A stretch of DNA of 64,000 bases from Stappia sp. (GCF_040110915.1 NZ_CP157793.1:2740939-2804938); one strand, 5' to 3'; positions 12,175 through 24,236 are shown, counted from the stretch's first letter. The notes: generated by a model from the sequence alone, not told the origin. A program made the numbers and translations.

Positions 12175-13070
12175 CTGACCAACTCCTCGAAGGAGTGGCC
12201 GGCATGGGCCGCGATCTCTGGCACGAGCGAGGTTTCCGTCATCCCGGGCTGGGTGTTCACTTCGAGGCAGATGAGTTCGCCGCCACCGGTCGGCTGCTCG
12301 TCGAAGCGAAAGTCGGCCCGCGTCACGCCTCTGCAGCCCAGTGCCTGATGCGCCTTGAGTGTAAGTTTCTGTACTTCTTGGTAAACAAATGGTGAAATTT
12401 CCGCCGGAAGGATGTGTTGCGAACCTCCGGGGGCATATTTGGCCTCGTAATCATAAAAGCCGTGGCCGATCGGCATCACCTCGGTGACCCCGAGGGCGAC
12501 GTTTTCCATCACCGCGCAGGTCAACTCGCGCCCCGGCACATAGCGTTCGACCATCACCATGTCGCCATAGGGCCAGTCGTCGCGATAGAGCTCCTGCGGG
12601 GGATGCTCGGCATCCTCCCCCACGATCAGCACGCCGAAGGACGAGCCCTCGCTGACCGGCTTGGCGACATAGGGCGGCGGCAGCGCATGCGCCTTCGCCG
12701 CCTCCAGACGGTGCAGCACCTTGTGCTCCACGACCGGAATGCCGGCGGCCTTCATCACCGCCTTGGCCTTGGCCTTGTCCATGGCGAGCGCGGACGCCGC
12801 CACGCCCGAATGGGTGTAGGGAATGCCGAGGATTTCCAGCAGACCCTGAATGCAGCCGTCCTCGCCGAAGGGGCCATGCAGGGCGTTGAAGGCGACATCG
12901 GGCTTCAGCTCTTCCAGCACCCGGCCGATGTCGCGCTGCACGTCGACGCGGGTGACCCGGTAGCCGGCGCGCTCCAGCGCGGCGGCACAGGGCTCGCCGG
13001 TCTTGAGGCTCACCGGGCGTTCCGCCGACCAGCCGCCCATCAGGACGGCGACGTGTTTGGGCTCAGCCAT
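12141..13070 (-). CDS. ddl: D-alanine--D-alanine ligase
   Basis: ATP-grasp enzyme joining two D-alanines for the peptidoglycan stem peptide. The 309-residue protein starts [22 protein letters not shown], the usual Ddl N-terminus, and has [11 protein letters not shown] (nucleotide and dipeptide loop), [14 protein letters not shown] and the metal-binding [17 protein letters not shown]. Its start overlaps the murB stop by 8 bases. Confidence 0.96.
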   Translation of the reverse strand: MAEPKHVAVLMGGWSAERPVSLKTGEPCAAALERAGYRVTRVDVQRDIGRVLEELKPDVAFNALHGPFGEDGCIQGLLEILGIPYTHSGVAASALAMDKAKAKAVMKAAGIPVVEHKVLHRLEAAKAHALPPPYVAKPVSEGSSFGVLIVGEDAEHPPQELYRDDWPYGDMVMVERYVPGRELTCAVMENVALGVTEVMPIGHGFYDYEAKYAPGGSQHILPAEISPFVYQEVQKLTLKAHQALGCRGVTRADFRFDEQPTGGGELICLEVNTQPGMTETSLVPEIAAHAGHSFEELVSWMVENASCGR

Positions 13071-14046
13071 CGGCGGCCACCTCCGCGTTGCGCGCGCCGA
13101 GAAACGGCGCGATCTCGACCCCCTCGGGGAACAGCCCGAGGCGCTTGATTTCCCATTCGAGCGCGATGCCGCTGGTTTCCAGCACCCGGGCCCGCACGGT
13201 CTCGCCGAGGCGTTCCAGATCCTCCGCCGTCGCCGCGCCCGTGTTGATCATGAAGTTGCAATGCATGTCGGACATGCGCGCGCCGCCGATCTGCAGACCC
13301 CGGCAGCCGGCCGCGTCGACCAGCTTCCAGGCCGAATGACCATCCGGGTTCTTGAAGGTCGAGCCGCCGGTCTTCTCGCGGATCGGCTGCGCCGCCTCGC
13401 GATGCGCGGCAACCTTCGCCATTTCCTGGCGAATGGCCGCTTCGTCGCGCGGCACACCCCGAAACACCGCCTCGGTGAAGATCGTGTCGCCGGGCTGGTC
13501 GCTGTGGCGATAGCGATAGGCCATGTCGGCATTCGTCAGACGCACGATCTCGCCCGACCGGGTCACGGCGGTCAGCTCCACCATCACCTCGCGGGTCTCG
13601 TGGCCGTGCGCGCCGGCGTTCATCCGAAGCGCGCCGCCGATCCCGCCGGGAATGCCGGCGTAAAAGGCGAAGCCGCCCTGCCCCGCCGTGGCCGCCGCCT
13701 CGGCGAGCTTGCGGTCGGGCACCGCCGCGCCGACGCGGATCGCCCCGTCGGCCTCCACCGAAACCTGACCGAAACCACGCGCGCCAAGCCGCACCACGAC
13801 GCCCGCAATGCCGCCGTCGCGCACCAGTAGGTTCGAGCCGAGCCCGATCGGCAGCACCGGCACGTCCCGGGGGAGATGGCGCAGGAACAGCGCCAGATCC
13901 TCGGTGTCGGCCGGCTGGAACAGCAGTTGCGCCGGACCGCCGACGCGGAACCAGGTCACCGCCGACAGCAGCTGGTTCGCCGTCAGCTTGCCGCGCAGGC
14001 CGATGCGGTCGAGCCCGTGTTCCGCGACGAGGTCGGGAAAGCTCAT
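13063..14046 (-). CDS. murB: UDP-N-acetylenolpyruvoylglucosamine reductase MurB
   Basis: FAD enzyme making UDP-MurNAc. The 327-residue protein begins [15 protein letters not shown]; the open frame reaches 14814 but that part lies over murC. Motifs: FAD-binding [11 protein letters not shown] and [29 protein letters not shown], the proton-donor serine in [10 protein letters not shown] (about 225) and the C-terminal glutamate in EWEIKRLG (about 295). Type I MurB layout. Overlaps murC by four bases. Confidence 0.96.
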   Translation of the reverse strand: MSFPDLVAEHGLDRIGLRGKLTANQLLSAVTWFRVGGPAQLLFQPADTEDLALFLRHLPRDVPVLPIGLGSNLLVRDGGIAGVVVRLGARGFGQVSVEADGAIRVGAAVPDRKLAEAAATAGQGGFAFYAGIPGGIGGALRMNAGAHGHETREVMVELTAVTRSGEIVRLTNADMAYRYRHSDQPGDTIFTEAVFRGVPRDEAAIRQEMAKVAAHREAAQPIREKTGGSTFKNPDGHSAWKLVDAAGCRGLQIGGARMSDMHCNFMINTGAATAEDLERLGETVRARVLETSGIALEWEIKRLGLFPEGVEIAPFLGARNAEVAADG

Positions 14047-15461
14047 GCGCCCCTGGCCTCCAGCGCCTTCGCCAGACCCTCCGGCAGGGCCTGCGCCCAT
14101 TGCGAGATGCTGCCCGCCCCCAGGCACATGACGTAATCGCCCGGCTTGCCGATGGACGCGACGGCGCCGGCAAGCGCCGCCTCGCCATCGATGACATGGA
14201 CCTGACGGTGGCCGCTGGCGCGAATGCCGTTGGCGAGCGCGACATGATCGATGCCCTCGCGCGGCGCCTCGCCGGCGGCATAGACCGGCGCGCAGATCAC
14301 ATGGTCGGCATCGTTGAAGCAGGTCGAGAACTCGTCGAACAGGCTTTCCAGACGGGTGAAGCGGTGCGGCTGCACCACGGCGATCACCTCGCCTTGCGCG
14401 ACCGCGCGCGCCGCCGCCAGCACGGCGCGGATCTCCACCGGGTGGTGGGCGTAGTCGTCGAAGACATCGATGCCGCCGGCGGTCCCGGTATGCGTGAAGC
14501 GCCGCTTGACGCCGCCGAAGCCCGCCAGCCCCTTGCGGATCGCCGCAGCGTCGAGACCGAGCTTCCAGGCGACCGCGATCGCCGCGACCGCGTTGGACAC
14601 ATTGTGCAGACCCGGCATCGGCAGCTTCAGGTTTTCGATGGTCTCGCTCGCGCCCGTCGGACGGTCGCGCAACTCGACCGAAAAGATCGACGTCGGTCCG
14701 TCGGTCGTCAGATCGTAGAAGCGCACGTCCGCCTGCCGGTTCTGCCCGTAGGTGATCACCTGGCGGTCCTCGATGCGTCCGACCATTGCCTGCACCTCCG
14801 GGTGATCGAGACACATCACCGCGAAGCCGTAGAAGGGCACGTTCGTGACGAAATGCAGGAAGGCCGCCCGCACCCCGTCGAAATCGCCGTAGTGATCGAG
14901 ATGTTCGGGATCGATGTTGGTGACCACCGCGACGTCGGCCGGCAGCTTGACGAAGGTGCCGTCGGATTCATCCGCCTCCACCACCATCCAGTCGCCCTGG
15001 CCCATGCGCGCATTGGTGCCATAGGCGTTGATGATGCCGCCGTTGATCACGGTCGGGTCGAGCCCGCCGGCATCCAGAAGCGCCGAGATCATCGAGGTCG
15101 TGGTGGTCTTGCCATGCGTGCCGCCGACGGCGATCGCCTGCTTGAAGCGCATCAATTCGCCGAGCATCTCGGCGCGGCGCACCACCGGCAGCATCTTGGC
15201 CCGCGCGGCGATGAGCTCCGGATTGTCGCGCCGGATCGCGGAGGACACGACGACCACCCGCGCCTGTCCGAGGTTCTCCGCGTCGTGGCCGACATGGACC
15301 TCGATCCCCTTGGCGCGCAGGCGCTTGACGTTCGCGCTGTCGGAGACGTCCGACCCCTGCACCGTGTAGCCCAGCATGTGCAGCACCTCGGCGATGCCGC
15401 TCATGCCGATGCCGCCGATCCCGATGAAATGAACCGGACCGATGTCCTGGGACATCTTCAT
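14043..15461 (-). CDS. murC: UDP-N-acetylmuramate--L-alanine ligase MurC
   Basis: Adds L-Ala to UDP-MurNAc. 472 residues, with the Rossmann-like N-terminal motif [11 protein letters not shown] (about 11-21), the ATP loop [12 protein letters not shown] (about 110-121), the central motif [10 protein letters not shown] and the C-terminal [10 protein letters not shown], all diagnostic of MurC. The in-frame MSQD two codons later is an alternative start. Overlaps murG by four bases. Confidence 0.97.
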   Translation of the reverse strand: MKMSQDIGPVHFIGIGGIGMSGIAEVLHMLGYTVQGSDVSDSANVKRLRAKGIEVHVGHDAENLGQARVVVVSSAIRRDNPELIAARAKMLPVVRRAEMLGELMRFKQAIAVGGTHGKTTTTSMISALLDAGGLDPTVINGGIINAYGTNARMGQGDWMVVEADESDGTFVKLPADVAVVTNIDPEHLDHYGDFDGVRAAFLHFVTNVPFYGFAVMCLDHPEVQAMVGRIEDRQVITYGQNRQADVRFYDLTTDGPTSIFSVELRDRPTGASETIENLKLPMPGLHNVSNAVAAIAVAWKLGLDAAAIRKGLAGFGGVKRRFTHTGTAGGIDVFDDYAHHPVEIRAVLAAARAVAQGEVIAVVQPHRFTRLESLFDEFSTCFNDADHVICAPVYAAGEAPREGIDHVALANGIRASGHRQVHVIDGEAALAGAVASIGKPGDYVMCLGAGSISQWAQALPEGLAKALEARGA

Positions 15462-16615
15462 GATGCCGCTCCCTGATCTGTCTTGTTGGTATCGGTGTCG
15501 GCGCGGTCCCCGGCGACGGGCGCCCCCGCCGCCACCCGCTCGACGAGATCGGCGAGCCGCGCGACCGCGTCCGGACGTCCCGCCGCCCGGGCGTTGTCCG
15601 CCGCCCGCGCCAGACGGTCCGGATCGCCCATCAGTTCGCCGAGCAGCACCGCCAGGCGCTGCGTGTCGAGTTCCGCCTGCGCCACCGGCCAGGCGCCGCC
15701 GGCGCCGGCGAGCATTTCCGCGTTGCGGCCCTGATCGTTGTCGAGCGCATGGGGCAGCGGCACCAGAACGGACGGACGTCCGATCACCGCAAGCTCGCTG
15801 ACGCTCGACGCTCCCGACCGGCAGACGACCAGATGCGCCGCCGCGATCCGCGCCGCCATGTCGGCGAAGAAGGGGGCAAGCTCCGCCTGCACGCCGATGC
15901 GCTCATAGGCGGCGCGCACCCGCTCCATGTCTTCCGGCCGGCACTGCTGCACCAGACGCAGCCTGGCACGCGTGTCGGCGTCCAGCGCCTCCAGCGCCGG
16001 CGGCAGCGCATCGGAGAAGAAGCGCGCGCCCTGCGAGCCGCCGAACACCAGAAGCGCAAACGCTCCGTCCGGCTCCGGCGCCCGATAGGGGATCGCGGAG
16101 GCTTCGATCACCGCGTCGCGCACCGGGTTGCCGGTGCGCGCCATCTTCGCCTCCAGCGCGGGCGATCCGGTGTCGGCGAGCGGAAAGCTCGTGGCGATGG
16201 CATCGACGCGCTTCGCCAGCATCCGGTTGGCGCGGCCCATCACCGCATTGGCCTCGTGCAGCACGCTGGGCACGCCGGAAAGAAAGGCCGCGAACATCGG
16301 CGGAAAGGTCGGATAGCCGCCGAAGCCGACCACCGCGTCGGGCTTCAGGCGCTTCAGCAGGCCGCGCGCCTGCAGCGTGCCCTTGGCGAGCCGCCACGCG
16401 GTGCGGGCCAGCGCGACCGGCGAGCGCCCGCCGAGCGTCGCGGAGGAGATCACATGGACCTTGCGCGCCGGAAAATCGCGGGCGAAGGCGTCGACCCTTG
16501 CGTCGCTCGCAAGCTCCACGACATGTCCGCGCCGCCGCAGTTCGGCCGCCAGCGCCTGGGCAGGAAACAGATGCCCGCCGGTTCCCCCGGCGGTGAGAAG
16601 AAAGGTGCGCGCCAT
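15458..16615 (-). CDS. murG: Lipid II synthase MurG (UDP-GlcNAc transferase)
   Basis: Peripheral membrane GT28 glycosyltransferase converting lipid I to lipid II. 385 residues; N-terminal glycine loop [16 protein letters not shown] (about 8-23), second loop [15 protein letters not shown] and the nucleotide-sugar site [24 protein letters not shown], followed by [11 protein letters not shown]. Gap of 8 bases to ftsW and 4-base overlap with murC. Confidence 0.97.
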   Translation of the reverse strand: MARTFLLTAGGTGGHLFPAQALAAELRRRGHVVELASDARVDAFARDFPARKVHVISSATLGGRSPVALARTAWRLAKGTLQARGLLKRLKPDAVVGFGGYPTFPPMFAAFLSGVPSVLHEANAVMGRANRMLAKRVDAIATSFPLADTGSPALEAKMARTGNPVRDAVIEASAIPYRAPEPDGAFALLVFGGSQGARFFSDALPPALEALDADTRARLRLVQQCRPEDMERVRAAYERIGVQAELAPFFADMAARIAAAHLVVCRSGASSVSELAVIGRPSVLVPLPHALDNDQGRNAEMLAGAGGAWPVAQAELDTQRLAVLLGELMGDPDRLARAADNARAAGRPDAVARLADLVERVAAGAPVAGDRADTDTNKTDQGAAS

Positions 16616-16623
16616 GGATTCGC

Positions 16624-17781
16624 TCAGATCGCTTGCGCCGACAGGCGGGAGACGACCACGCCGTCGTTGCGGGCCGCGTCGGGCCGGCGCCTCGTCAGCG
16701 CCAGCACGAAGCCCATGGAGACCGCCGTGGCGACCAGCGACGAGCCGCCGTAGGAGATGAAGGGCAGCGTCATGCCCTTGGCCGGCATGAGGTTGAGATT
16801 GACCGCCATGTTGATGCCCGCCTGGATGCCGAAGAGCACCATCAGCCCGGCCGTCGCCAGCCGGCCGAAGGGGTCGGAGTCATGCGCCGCATGGGCAAGC
16901 CCGCGCAGCACCACGAAGGCGAAGACGAGCAGCAGCATCAGGCAGACGATGATGCCGAATTCCTCCGCCGCGACGGCGAAGATGAAGTCGGTATGGCTTT
17001 CCGGCAGCACCCGCTTGATCGTGCCCTCGCCGGGCCCCCGCCCGAACCAGCTGCCCGACACGAAAGCCTCGATCGCCCGGTCGATGTTGAAGGTGTCGCC
17101 GGAACTGGGATCGAGGAAGCGGTCGACGCGGCTTTGCACGTGCGGCAGCGTCATATAGGCGGCGACCAGCCCGCCGAGCCCCAGAACGCCGATCGGCACG
17201 ATCGCGACCCACGGCAGCCCGTTGAGGAAGAACATCGCCGCGAAGACGAGCGTGATCAGCATCGTCTGGCCGAAATCCGGCTGGGCGACGAGCAGCGCCG
17301 CGGAGATTGCGAACAGCAGGATCGAGAACAGCGTGCCGGGCACCTCCGGGCGCCGCCCGCCTTCCGACATGAGAAAGGCGATGAGCACGATGAGCGCCGG
17401 TTTCAGGAACTCCGAGGGCTGGATCGAAAAGCCGAAGAGGCTGATCCAGCGCCGCGCGCCCTTGGCCTCCAGCCCGATGAACAGCGTCGCGATCATCAGC
17501 ACCAGCGAGACGCCGAAGAGAATGAGCGCGACGCGGCGCACCATGCGGGGCGTAAGCGCGGAGACCGCCAGCATCAGCACCAGCGCGGGCACGAGAAACA
17601 GCGCCTGACGCTTGATGAAGTGATAGCTGTCGATGTCGAGCCGCTCGGCCACGGCGGGGCTCGCGGCGAAGGAGAGCACGATCCCGCCGATCATCAGCGC
17701 GACGAAGCCGACGACCAGATATCGGTCGACGGTCCAGAGCCATTCGGCGAAGGGACTGCGGTCGGCGCGGCTGACCATCAC
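16624..17781 (-). CDS. ftsW: Septal peptidoglycan glycosyltransferase FtsW
   Basis: SEDS-family polymerase working with FtsI at the septum. The 385-residue protein is highly hydrophobic with about ten predicted membrane segments and carries SEDS motifs: [18 protein letters not shown], the [26 protein letters not shown] loop (read in parts), and [17 protein letters not shown] near the C-terminus. It overlaps murD by four bases and sits in the murD-ftsW-murG order typical of dcw clusters. Confidence 0.97.
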   Translation of the reverse strand: MMVSRADRSPFAEWLWTVDRYLVVGFVALMIGGIVLSFAASPAVAERLDIDSYHFIKRQALFLVPALVLMLAVSALTPRMVRRVALILFGVSLVLMIATLFIGLEAKGARRWISLFGFSIQPSEFLKPALIVLIAFLMSEGGRRPEVPGTLFSILLFAISAALLVAQPDFGQTMLITLVFAAMFFLNGLPWVAIVPIGVLGLGGLVAAYMTLPHVQSRVDRFLDPSSGDTFNIDRAIEAFVSGSWFGRGPGEGTIKRVLPESHTDFIFAVAAEEFGIIVCLMLLLVFAFVVLRGLAHAAHDSDPFGRLATAGLMVLFGIQAGINMAVNLNLMPAKGMTLPFISYGGSSLVATAVSMGFVLALTRRRPDAARNDGVVVSRLSAQAI

Positions 17782-19220
17782 ACGGCCTCCTGAGCATCGG
17801 ATTCGGAGGCGCCGGGGCGCGGCGCGTCCTGCTGCGGATCTTGCGGAGCGGCGAGACGGGCAACGGCCTCGGCGAAGGCCCGGCCGCGCGCCTCGAAATC
17901 GGAAAACTGGTCGAAAGAGGCGCAGGCCGGCGACAGAAGCACCACCGGCTCGCCCCGCGGATCGGCGGCGGCGTCGCGGGCGGCCGCCGCGACGGCGCGC
18001 TCCAGCGTGCCCGCCTGCTCCGTGGCCACGTGACCTTCGAGCGTCGCCGCGAAATCCGCCGCCGCCTCACCGATCAGGTAGGCCTTTGCGATGCGCGAAA
18101 AATGCGGCGCGAGGGAGGCGATGCCCCCGGATTTCGCGCGCCCCCCCGCGATCCAGTAGATCGATTCGAAACTCGTCAGCGCCCGCTCGGCGGCCTCGGC
18201 GTTGGTCGCCTTGCTGTCGTTGACGAAGAGCACGCGCCCTGCCCGGGCCACCGTCTCCATGCGGTGGGCGAGACCGGGAAAGCTCGCAAGCCCCTTGCGG
18301 ATCGCCGCGTCGCCCACCCCGAGCGCCCGGCACACGGCAACGGCGGCCGCCGCGTTCTGCGCATTATGCGCCCCGCGCAGGGACGCGATGCCGGCCAGAT
18401 CCATGAAGCGCGTCTGCGCCCCGTCCTCGGCCACATGGAGCGCACCGCCTTCGGCATAGACGCCATGCGACACCGGGTGGCGCACGCCGAGGCGCAGCAC
18501 GCGCTTGCCCGCGCGCTCCGCCCGGTCCGCGACGGCCGCGCTCAAGGCGTCGTCGATGCCGACCACCGCGGTGGTGCTGCCGGCGATCAGCCGTTCCTTC
18601 ACGGCGGCGTAGTTTTCGAGCGTCCCGTGCCGGTCGAGATGATCCGGCGTGATGTTCAGCAAGACCCCGACGGAAGGGTCGAGCCCCGGGGTGAGATCGA
18701 TCTGGTAGGAGGAACACTCCACCACATGGATGCGTCCGGGTGCCGGCGGATCGAGGTCGAGGATCGGCACGCCGATGTTGCCGCCCATGGCGACGTCGCG
18801 CCCGGCGACGCGAAGGCAATGCGCGATCAGCGCGGTGGTGGTCGACTTGCCGTTGGTGCCGGTGATGGCGACGAAGGGCGCGCCCGGCGCCCGCCGCCTG
18901 CGCTCGCGCAGGAAGAGCTCGATGTCGCCGATCACCTCGATCCCTTGCGCGCGTGCCTTCTCGACGCTCCAGTGCGGGGCCGGATGGGTCAGCGGCACGC
19001 CGGGCGCGAGCACCAGCGCATCGAACGCCGACCAGTCGGCCCGCGCGAGGTCCACCACGTCGAGCCCCGCCTCCTGCGCGGCCGCGCGGCGGCCGGGCGT
19101 GTCGTCCCACGCGGCCACGCGCGCCCCGCCGGCGACGAGTGCGCGCGCGGCGGCGAGGCCGGAGGCCCCCAGCCCGAACACGGCCACCGATTTCGACGCG
19201 AAGCTCTCGACCGCGATCAT
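17778..19220 (-). CDS. murD: UDP-MurNAc-L-alanine--D-glutamate ligase MurD
   Basis: Adds D-Glu to the stem peptide. 480 residues; N-terminal [17 protein letters not shown] loop [14 protein letters not shown] (about 114-127), ECSSYQIDL and [12 protein letters not shown] central motifs, and the C-terminal [19 protein letters not shown]. The last about 25 residues ([15 protein letters not shown]) are a low-complexity tail not expected in the family. Follows mraY after four bases. Confidence 0.96.
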   Translation of the reverse strand: MIAVESFASKSVAVFGLGASGLAAARALVAGGARVAAWDDTPGRRAAAQEAGLDVVDLARADWSAFDALVLAPGVPLTHPAPHWSVEKARAQGIEVIGDIELFLRERRRRAPGAPFVAITGTNGKSTTTALIAHCLRVAGRDVAMGGNIGVPILDLDPPAPGRIHVVECSSYQIDLTPGLDPSVGVLLNITPDHLDRHGTLENYAAVKERLIAGSTTAVVGIDDALSAAVADRAERAGKRVLRLGVRHPVSHGVYAEGGALHVAEDGAQTRFMDLAGIASLRGAHNAQNAAAAVAVCRALGVGDAAIRKGLASFPGLAHRMETVARAGRVLFVNDSKATNAEAAERALTSFESIYWIAGGRAKSGGIASLAPHFSRIAKAYLIGEAAADFAATLEGHVATEQAGTLERAVAAAARDAAADPRGEPVVLLSPACASFDQFSDFEARGRAFAEAVARLAAPQDPQQDAPRPGASESDAQEAV

Positions 19221-19224
19221 GCGT

Positions 19225-20310
19225 CTACCTCAGCTTCAGCGTGGCCAGGCCGATCAGCGCGAGCACCACGGCGATGATCCAGAAGCGGATCACGACCTGG
19301 CTCTCCGTCCAGCCCAGATGTTCGAAATGGTGATGGATCGGCGCCATCTTGAAGACCCGCTTGCCGGTGGTCTTGAAGGACAGCACCTGCACGATCACCG
19401 AGACCGCCTCCAGCACGAACAGACCGCCGATGATGGCGAGCACGATCTCGTGCTTGGTCGCCACCGCGATGGCGCCCAGCATGCCGCCGAGCGCAAGCGA
19501 TCCCGTGTCGCCCATGAAGATCGCCGCCGGCGGCGCGTTGAACCACAGGAACCCGAGGCCGGCCCCGATCACCGCGCCGCACAGCACGGCAAGCTCGCCC
19601 GATCCGCTGACGTGATGGATCTGCAGATAGTCGGCGAAGACGGCGTTGCCCGACAGATAGGCGATCAGGCCGAAGGAGGCCGAGGCGATCATCACCGGGA
19701 CGATGGCCAGCCCGTCGAGCCCGTCGGTCAGGTTCACCGCATTGCCCGCGCCGACCATCACGAAGGCGGCGAAGGGAATGAAGAAGAGCCCCAGGTTGAG
19801 CGCCACATCCTTGAAGAAGGGAAAGGCGACGGAGGTGCTCAGGGCGTCGGCTTCCAGCAAGGTGACCGCCCATGCGGCAATGCCGGCGATCACGAACTCG
19901 AGCCCCAGCCGGCTGCGCCCGCTGAACCCCTTGTGCGAGGCCTTGATGACCTTGAGATAGTCGTCATAGAAGCCGATCAGGCCGAAGCCGACGGTCACGC
20001 CGAGCACGATCCAGGTGTAGGGATTGGCGAGATTGGCCCAGAGCAGCGTCGCCACGATCATGCCCGACAGGATCATCAGCCCACCCATGGTGGGCGTGCC
20101 CTTCTTGGTCAGAAGATGGCTCTGGGGCCCGTCGGCGCGGATCGGCTGACCGTGGCCTTGACGCAGGCGCAGCGAATTGATGATCGCCGGGCCGAAGAGA
20201 AAGATGAACAGCAGCGCGGTCATGATCGCGCCGCCGGTGCGGAACGTGATGTAGCGGAACACGTTCAGCGCGGAAAACTGGTCGGAAAACTCGACGAGGA
20301 AGTAGAGCAT
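19225..20310 (-). CDS. mraY: Phospho-MurNAc-pentapeptide translocase MraY
   Basis: Integral membrane enzyme making lipid I. 361 residues with about ten membrane segments. Signatures: [22 protein letters not shown] (active-site Asp pair), [13 protein letters not shown] (catalytic Asp) and MAPIHHHFE in the fifth cytoplasmic loop. It starts [26 protein letters not shown]; the longer open frame to 21768 is a shadow of murF. Eight bases separate it from the murEF stop. Confidence 0.97.
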   Translation of the reverse strand: MLYFLVEFSDQFSALNVFRYITFRTGGAIMTALLFIFLFGPAIINSLRLRQGHGQPIRADGPQSHLLTKKGTPTMGGLMILSGMIVATLLWANLANPYTWIVLGVTVGFGLIGFYDDYLKVIKASHKGFSGRSRLGLEFVIAGIAAWAVTLLEADALSTSVAFPFFKDVALNLGLFFIPFAAFVMVGAGNAVNLTDGLDGLAIVPVMIASASFGLIAYLSGNAVFADYLQIHHVSGSGELAVLCGAVIGAGLGFLWFNAPPAAIFMGDTGSLALGGMLGAIAVATKHEIVLAIIGGLFVLEAVSVIVQVLSFKTTGKRVFKMAPIHHHFEHLGWTESQVVIRFWIIAVVLALIGLATLKLR

Positions 20311-20318
20311 CAGGCGTC

Positions 20319-23300
20319 CTATCGGGATCCGTCGTCGCCGACGGGGAATTCGTCTCGGAGCGCCTCGACCAGCGGCCCCATGCGGCTGCCGAGCGATCCC
20401 TTGATCATCATCACGTCGCCCGGGCGGATGTCGTCCAGCAGCAGGGGACGCAGGCTTTCGGCCTCCTCGGCATAAGCGCCCCTGAGGTGCTTCGGCAAGT
20501 CGTCCCACAGCGCGCGCATGCGCCGGCCCGCGCAATAGACCAGATCGACATCGCTTTGCCGCAGCGGGCCGAGCAGCTCGCCGTGCAGGCGCAGCTCGCT
20601 TTCGCCCAGTTCCAGCATATCGCCGAGCACCGCGATGCGCCGCCCCGGACGGGCGACTGGCGTCTCCTTCAGGAGCGACAGGGCCGCGCGCATGGAGGCC
20701 GGATTGGCGTTGTAGCTCTCGTCGATCACCGTGGCCTCGCCGTCCGGCAGACGCAGGGTCACTTGCGCGCCGCGCCCCTTCGGCGCGTGAAACTCGCCGA
20801 GCGCCAGCGCGCCGCGCGCCAGATCGCCGCCCAGTTCGACAACGGCCGCGAGCACCGCGAGGCTGTTGGTGACCAGATGCCGGCCCGGCGCGCCCACCTT
20901 GTAGGTGATCTCCCGGTCGAAGACATGGCCGGAAATCGACGTGCAGCCGACCTGCGCGGAGATGCGTTCCGCCTCCACGTCGGCCGGCCCCTCGCGCCCG
21001 AAGGTGGCGATCCGGCGCACCCCGGCGGTCTTGGCGAGATAGGTGAGCAGATCGAACTGGCGGTTGTCGCGGTTGAGAAGCGCGAGCCCGCCCGGCTCCA
21101 GCCCGAGAAAGATCTCCGCCTTGGCCTGCGCGATGCGCTCCACCGAGCCGAAATTCTCCAGATGCACGGCCTCGACCGTGGTGATGATCGCCACATGCGG
21201 GCGCACCATCTGCACGAGCGGCGTGATCTCGCCGGCATGGTTCATGCCGATCTCGAAGACGCCGAACCTCGCCTGCACGGGCAGGCGCGCCAGCGTCAGC
21301 GGCACGCCCCAGTGATTGTTGAAGGAGGCGACGGCAGCATGCGTGCGGCCCGAGGCGTCGAGCGCGAGCCTGAGCATCTCCTTGGTGCCGGTCTTGCCGA
21401 CCGAGCCGGTGACGGCGACGATCCGCGCCCGGCTGCGCGCCCGCGCCGCCCGCGCCAGGTCGCGCAGGGCCTCCAGCGGATCGGCGACCAGAAGATACCG
21501 CCCGTCGGCGGGCAGATCGGCGCGCTTGTCGCGCGCCACGACCGCCAGCGCGGCGCCTGCGTCGAGCGCGGCACCGGTGAAGGCATGCCCGTCGAACCGG
21601 TCGCCGACGATGGCGATGAAGGCCTCGCCGGCCGCCAATGTGCGGCTGTCGATCGACAGGCCGACGACGGCCGTGGCGGGATCGTCGATCCCTTCCATCG
21701 TGCCGCCGGTGGCCTCGACCATTTCCGCAATCGTCCACAGCGGCCGGTCGGGATCGGGCTCCTCCCACTCCGGCAGGGGCGTGGCGCCCGGCACGGCGCC
21801 CCCGACCGGCGCACGGGCGGGCGTCGAAAGGGCACTCGCCACGGCAGCCCCGGCGAGCAGAGCGGCCGCGGCACCGTCCGTGTCCTGCGACGGGTGCTCC
21901 GCGTCGGCTGGAACGCTCTCCTGCGGCGCGATGTCCTCAGGGGCGATGTCCTCAGGCGCGACGGCCTGAGGAGCAGCGTCGTCACCGCCCTCATCGTGAA
22001 CGCCAGCTTCTTCGGATCTTTCCGCTTCGGCGCCCGCGTCGTCGAAGCCGGCGCCTTCGCCGTGGGTATCCTCGCTGTCCGTATCCTCGCTGTCAGTATC
22101 CTCGCTGTCGGTGCGTTCGCTCCCGGCGTCGCCCGTGTCGACCAGGAGCGCATCATCCAGCGCAGCCCATGTCTCGGATGCGTCCGGGGCGGCATCGTCC
22201 TCGCCCGCAACGCTTTCCGGAGACGGGAGATCCGACGCGTCCGCGTGGGCCGCGTCGTCCTGACCTACGCCCTCTTGCCCCCCCTCTGACGGCTCGGACT
22301 CCACCTCGCCGGTTTCGAGCGGTGCCTCCAGCAGCGCCTCGAGATCGAGATCCAGGTCGAGACCGGTCCCCTCGCCTGCTTCCTCGTCCGTCGCCGCGCT
22401 TGGCTCCGGCGCGGCGTCGGCCGCCTGCGCATCCGGCCACTCCTCGGCGGGGACTGTCTCGAGGCGCTCCACATCCTCGCCGCCGGCGTCCAGGTTCATG
22501 ACATCGTCGGCATCGCGCTCATGCGCCACAGGCGTCGCGTCGGGCGCGTCCCGCGCCTCCGCCTCGCCGAGCAGCATGTCCTCGAAGGCGGCAAGGTCGA
22601 GATCCGCCTCCTGGGGCGCGTCTTCGGCATCGCGGGTCGCGGGATCGTCCGCGACCGCCGCCGCGTCCTGCGCATCCGCCTCGGACCCGCTCCCCAGATC
22701 GCGGTCGAGGACCGCGGCGAGATCAATGTCGAAATCGGCGTCGGAATCGCTTGCCGCGGCGAAGAGATCGCTTTCCGCGATGGCCGCGAGCGCCACCCGG
22801 GCCACATCGTGATCGGAGAACGGCAGCACGTCGTCGCCGACGATCTGCCCCGGCTCGTGCCCCTTGCCGGCGATGCACAGCACGTCGCCAGCCTGCAGCA
22901 TGCCGATGGCCGCCTCGATGGCGTCGCGGCGTTCGCCGGCCTCCAGCGCTGCCGGCGCGCCTTCCAGGATCGCCGCGCGGATGGCCGCCGGGTCCTCATG
23001 GCGCGGATTGTCGTCGGTGACGATGACCACATCCGCCTGGCGCGCCGCGGCCTCGCCCATCAGCACCCGCTTGCCCGGATCCCGGTCGCCACCGGCGCCG
23101 AAGACGACGATCAGCCGTCCCTGCGTGAAGGGGCGCAGGGCGGCCAGCGCGCTTTCCAGTGCCTCCGGCTTGTGCGCGTAATCGACGAAGACGAGCGCCC
23201 CGTCGTCGCTCTCGCCGACGCATTCGAGCCGGCCCGGCGCGCCTTCCAGCGCCTCGAGAGCTTCCAGAACCGTGTCGAGTGCAATCCCGACCGACAGCGC

Positions 23301-24236
23301 GAGCCCCGCCGCGACGAGTGCGTTGGAGACCTGGAACCGACCGGCGAGCGGCAGGCGCACCTCGCGCCGTCCCTCTTGCGTCTCGAGCGTCAGGATCTGC
23401 GCGAAGCCGTCGTGACGCAGGTCGACGAGACCGAGATCCGTCCCCCCCGCGCCGACGGTGAACACCGGCTGCCCGCGCTCGCGCGCCAGCGCCATCACCC
23501 GGTCGGCGTAGGGCGCGTCCGGCTCCAGCACGACCGGCTTGTCGGGCCCAAGCAGCGTATCGAACAGCCGCATCTTGGCGGCCAGATACGCCTCCATGTC
23601 GGGATGGTAGTCGAGATGGTCGCGCCCCAGATTGGTGAAGGCGGCGGCGGAAAGCCGCACGCCGTCGAGCCGGCGCTGGTCGAGCCCGTGGCTGGAGGCC
23701 TCCATCGCCGCGTGGGTCACGCCGTCGGCGGCAAGATGCGCCAGCGTTTCATGCAGCGACACGGGATCGGGCGTGGTCAGGCCGCCATACTCGGCGCCCC
23801 GGCTCGTCACCGTCCCGATGGTGCCGAGGCTCGCCGAGACATGGCCGGCGGCCGCGAAGATCTGGCGCGCGAAGACGGCGACGGAGGTCTTGCCGCTGGT
23901 GCCGGTCACCGCCACCGTCGTGTCGGGCTGGCCGGGATGGAAACGCGCGGCCATCAGCGCCAGCGACCGGCGCGGATCGTCGCTGACGATCACCGGCGGC
24001 AGATCGGCGAGGTCGCCGAGCGCCACGGCCGGGGTATCGGCCCCGACGAGCAGCGCGGCGGCGCCGGCGGCGCGCGCATCGGCGATGAACCGCGTGCCGT
24101 CCGCCTGCGCGCCCTTCAGCGCGGCGAAGAGAAAATCGTGGGAAACCGTTCGGCTGTCGGCGGACAAACCGGCGATCTCGGTTTCGAACTCGGGCGCGGC
24201 GAGCACCTGTTCGCCGGTGAGGTCCTTCAGCAGCAT
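20319..24236 (-). CDS. murE-murF: MurE-MurF fusion: UDP-MurNAc-tripeptide and -pentapeptide synthetase in one chain
   Basis: One uninterrupted frame of 1305 residues encodes both ligases. Residues about 1-488 are MurE: ATP loop [12 protein letters not shown] (about 109-120), [21 protein letters not shown], and DNPRHEDP (about 408), the DNPR form that marks meso-diaminopimelate addition. Residues about 489-830 are a Glu/Asp/Ala-rich linker with short repeats. Residues about 831-1305 are Mur[27 protein letters not shown] (about 940), [22 protein letters not shown] and [25 protein letters not shown] is chosen; an in-frame TTG lies four codons earlier. MurE-MurF fusions are known (for example in Bordetella), but the linker length here is unusual. 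Confidence 0.96.
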   Translation of the reverse strand: MLLKDLTGEQVLAAPEFETEIAGLSADSRTVSHDFLFAALKGAQADGTRFIADARAAGAAALLVGADTPAVALGDLADLPPVIVSDDPRRSLALMAARFHPGQPDTTVAVTGTSGKTSVAVFARQIFAAAGHVSASLGTIGTVTSRGAEYGGLTTPDPVSLHETLAHLAADGVTHAAMEASSHGLDQRRLDGVRLSAAAFTNLGRDHLDYHPDMEAYLAAKMRLFDTLLGPDKPVVLEPDAPYADRVMALARERGQPVFTVGAGGTDLGLVDLRHDGFAQILTLETQEGRREVRLPLAGRFQVSNALVAAGLALSVGIALDTVLEALEALEGAPGRLECVGESDDGALVFVDYAHKPEALESALAALRPFTQGRLIVVFGAGGDRDPGKRVLMGEAAARQADVVIVTDDNPRHEDPAAIRAAILEGAPAALEAGERRDAIEAAIGMLQAGDVLCIAGKGHEPGQIVGDDVLPFSDHDVARVALAAIAESDLFAAASDSDADFDIDLAAVLDRDLGSGSEADAQDAAAVADDPATRDAEDAPQEADLDLAAFEDMLLGEAEARDAPDATPVAHERDADDVMNLDAGGEDVERLETVPAEEWPDAQAADAAPEPSAATDEEAGEGTGLDLDLDLEALLEAPLETGEVESEPSEGGQEGVGQDDAAHADASDLPSPESVAGEDDAAPDASETWAALDDALLVDTGDAGSERTDSEDTDSEDTDSEDTHGEGAGFDDAGAEAERSEEAGVHDEGGDDAAPQAVAPEDIAPEDIAPQESVPADAEHPSQDTDGAAAALLAGAAVASALSTPARAPVGGAVPGATPLPEWEEPDPDRPLWTIAEMVEATGGTMEGIDDPATAVVGLSIDSRTLAAGEAFIAIVGDRFDGHAFTGAALDAGAALAVVARDKRADLPADGRYLLVADPLEALRDLARAARARSRARIVAVTGSVGKTGTKEMLRLALDASGRTHAAVASFNNHWGVPLTLARLPVQARFGVFEIGMNHAGEITPLVQMVRPHVAIITTVEAVHLENFGSVERIAQAKAEIFLGLEPGGLALLNRDNRQFDLLTYLAKTAGVRRIATFGREGPADVEAERISAQVGCTSISGHVFDREITYKVGAPGRHLVTNSLAVLAAVVELGGDLARGALALGEFHAPKGRGAQVTLRLPDGEATVIDESYNANPASMRAALSLLKETPVARPGRRIAVLGDMLELGESELRLHGELLGPLRQSDVDLVYCAGRRMRALWDDLPKHLRGAYAEEAESLRPLLLDDIRPGDVMMIKGSLGSRMGPLVEALRDEFPVGDDGSR
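21928..21957 (-). repeat. Two 15-base tandem repeats in the MurE-MurF linker
   Basis: Two copies of a 15-base unit (gcgatgtcctcaggg and gcgatgtcctcaggc on the plus strand) are head to tail. They encode the repeated five-residue unit PEDIA and keep the frame. Likely slippage-type expansion in a disordered segment. Confidence 0.85.
22066..22110 (-). repeat. Three 15-base tandem repeats in the MurE-MurF linker
   Basis: Three copies of gtatcctcgctgtcN (plus strand) at 22066-22080, 22081-22095 and 22096-22110 differ only at the last base. They encode three DSEDT-type units in the acidic linker. Being multiples of three, copy changes would preserve the reading frame. Confidence 0.9.

Noticed and set aside
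18140..18156. Run of seven C in murD as a possible frameshift site
   Set aside because: murD is intact and in frame on both sides of the run.
19225..21768. 847-codon frame suggesting a fused MurF-MraY protein
   Set aside because: The upstream part is murF read out of frame (Arg/Gly/Ala-rich); MraY starts normally at 20310.
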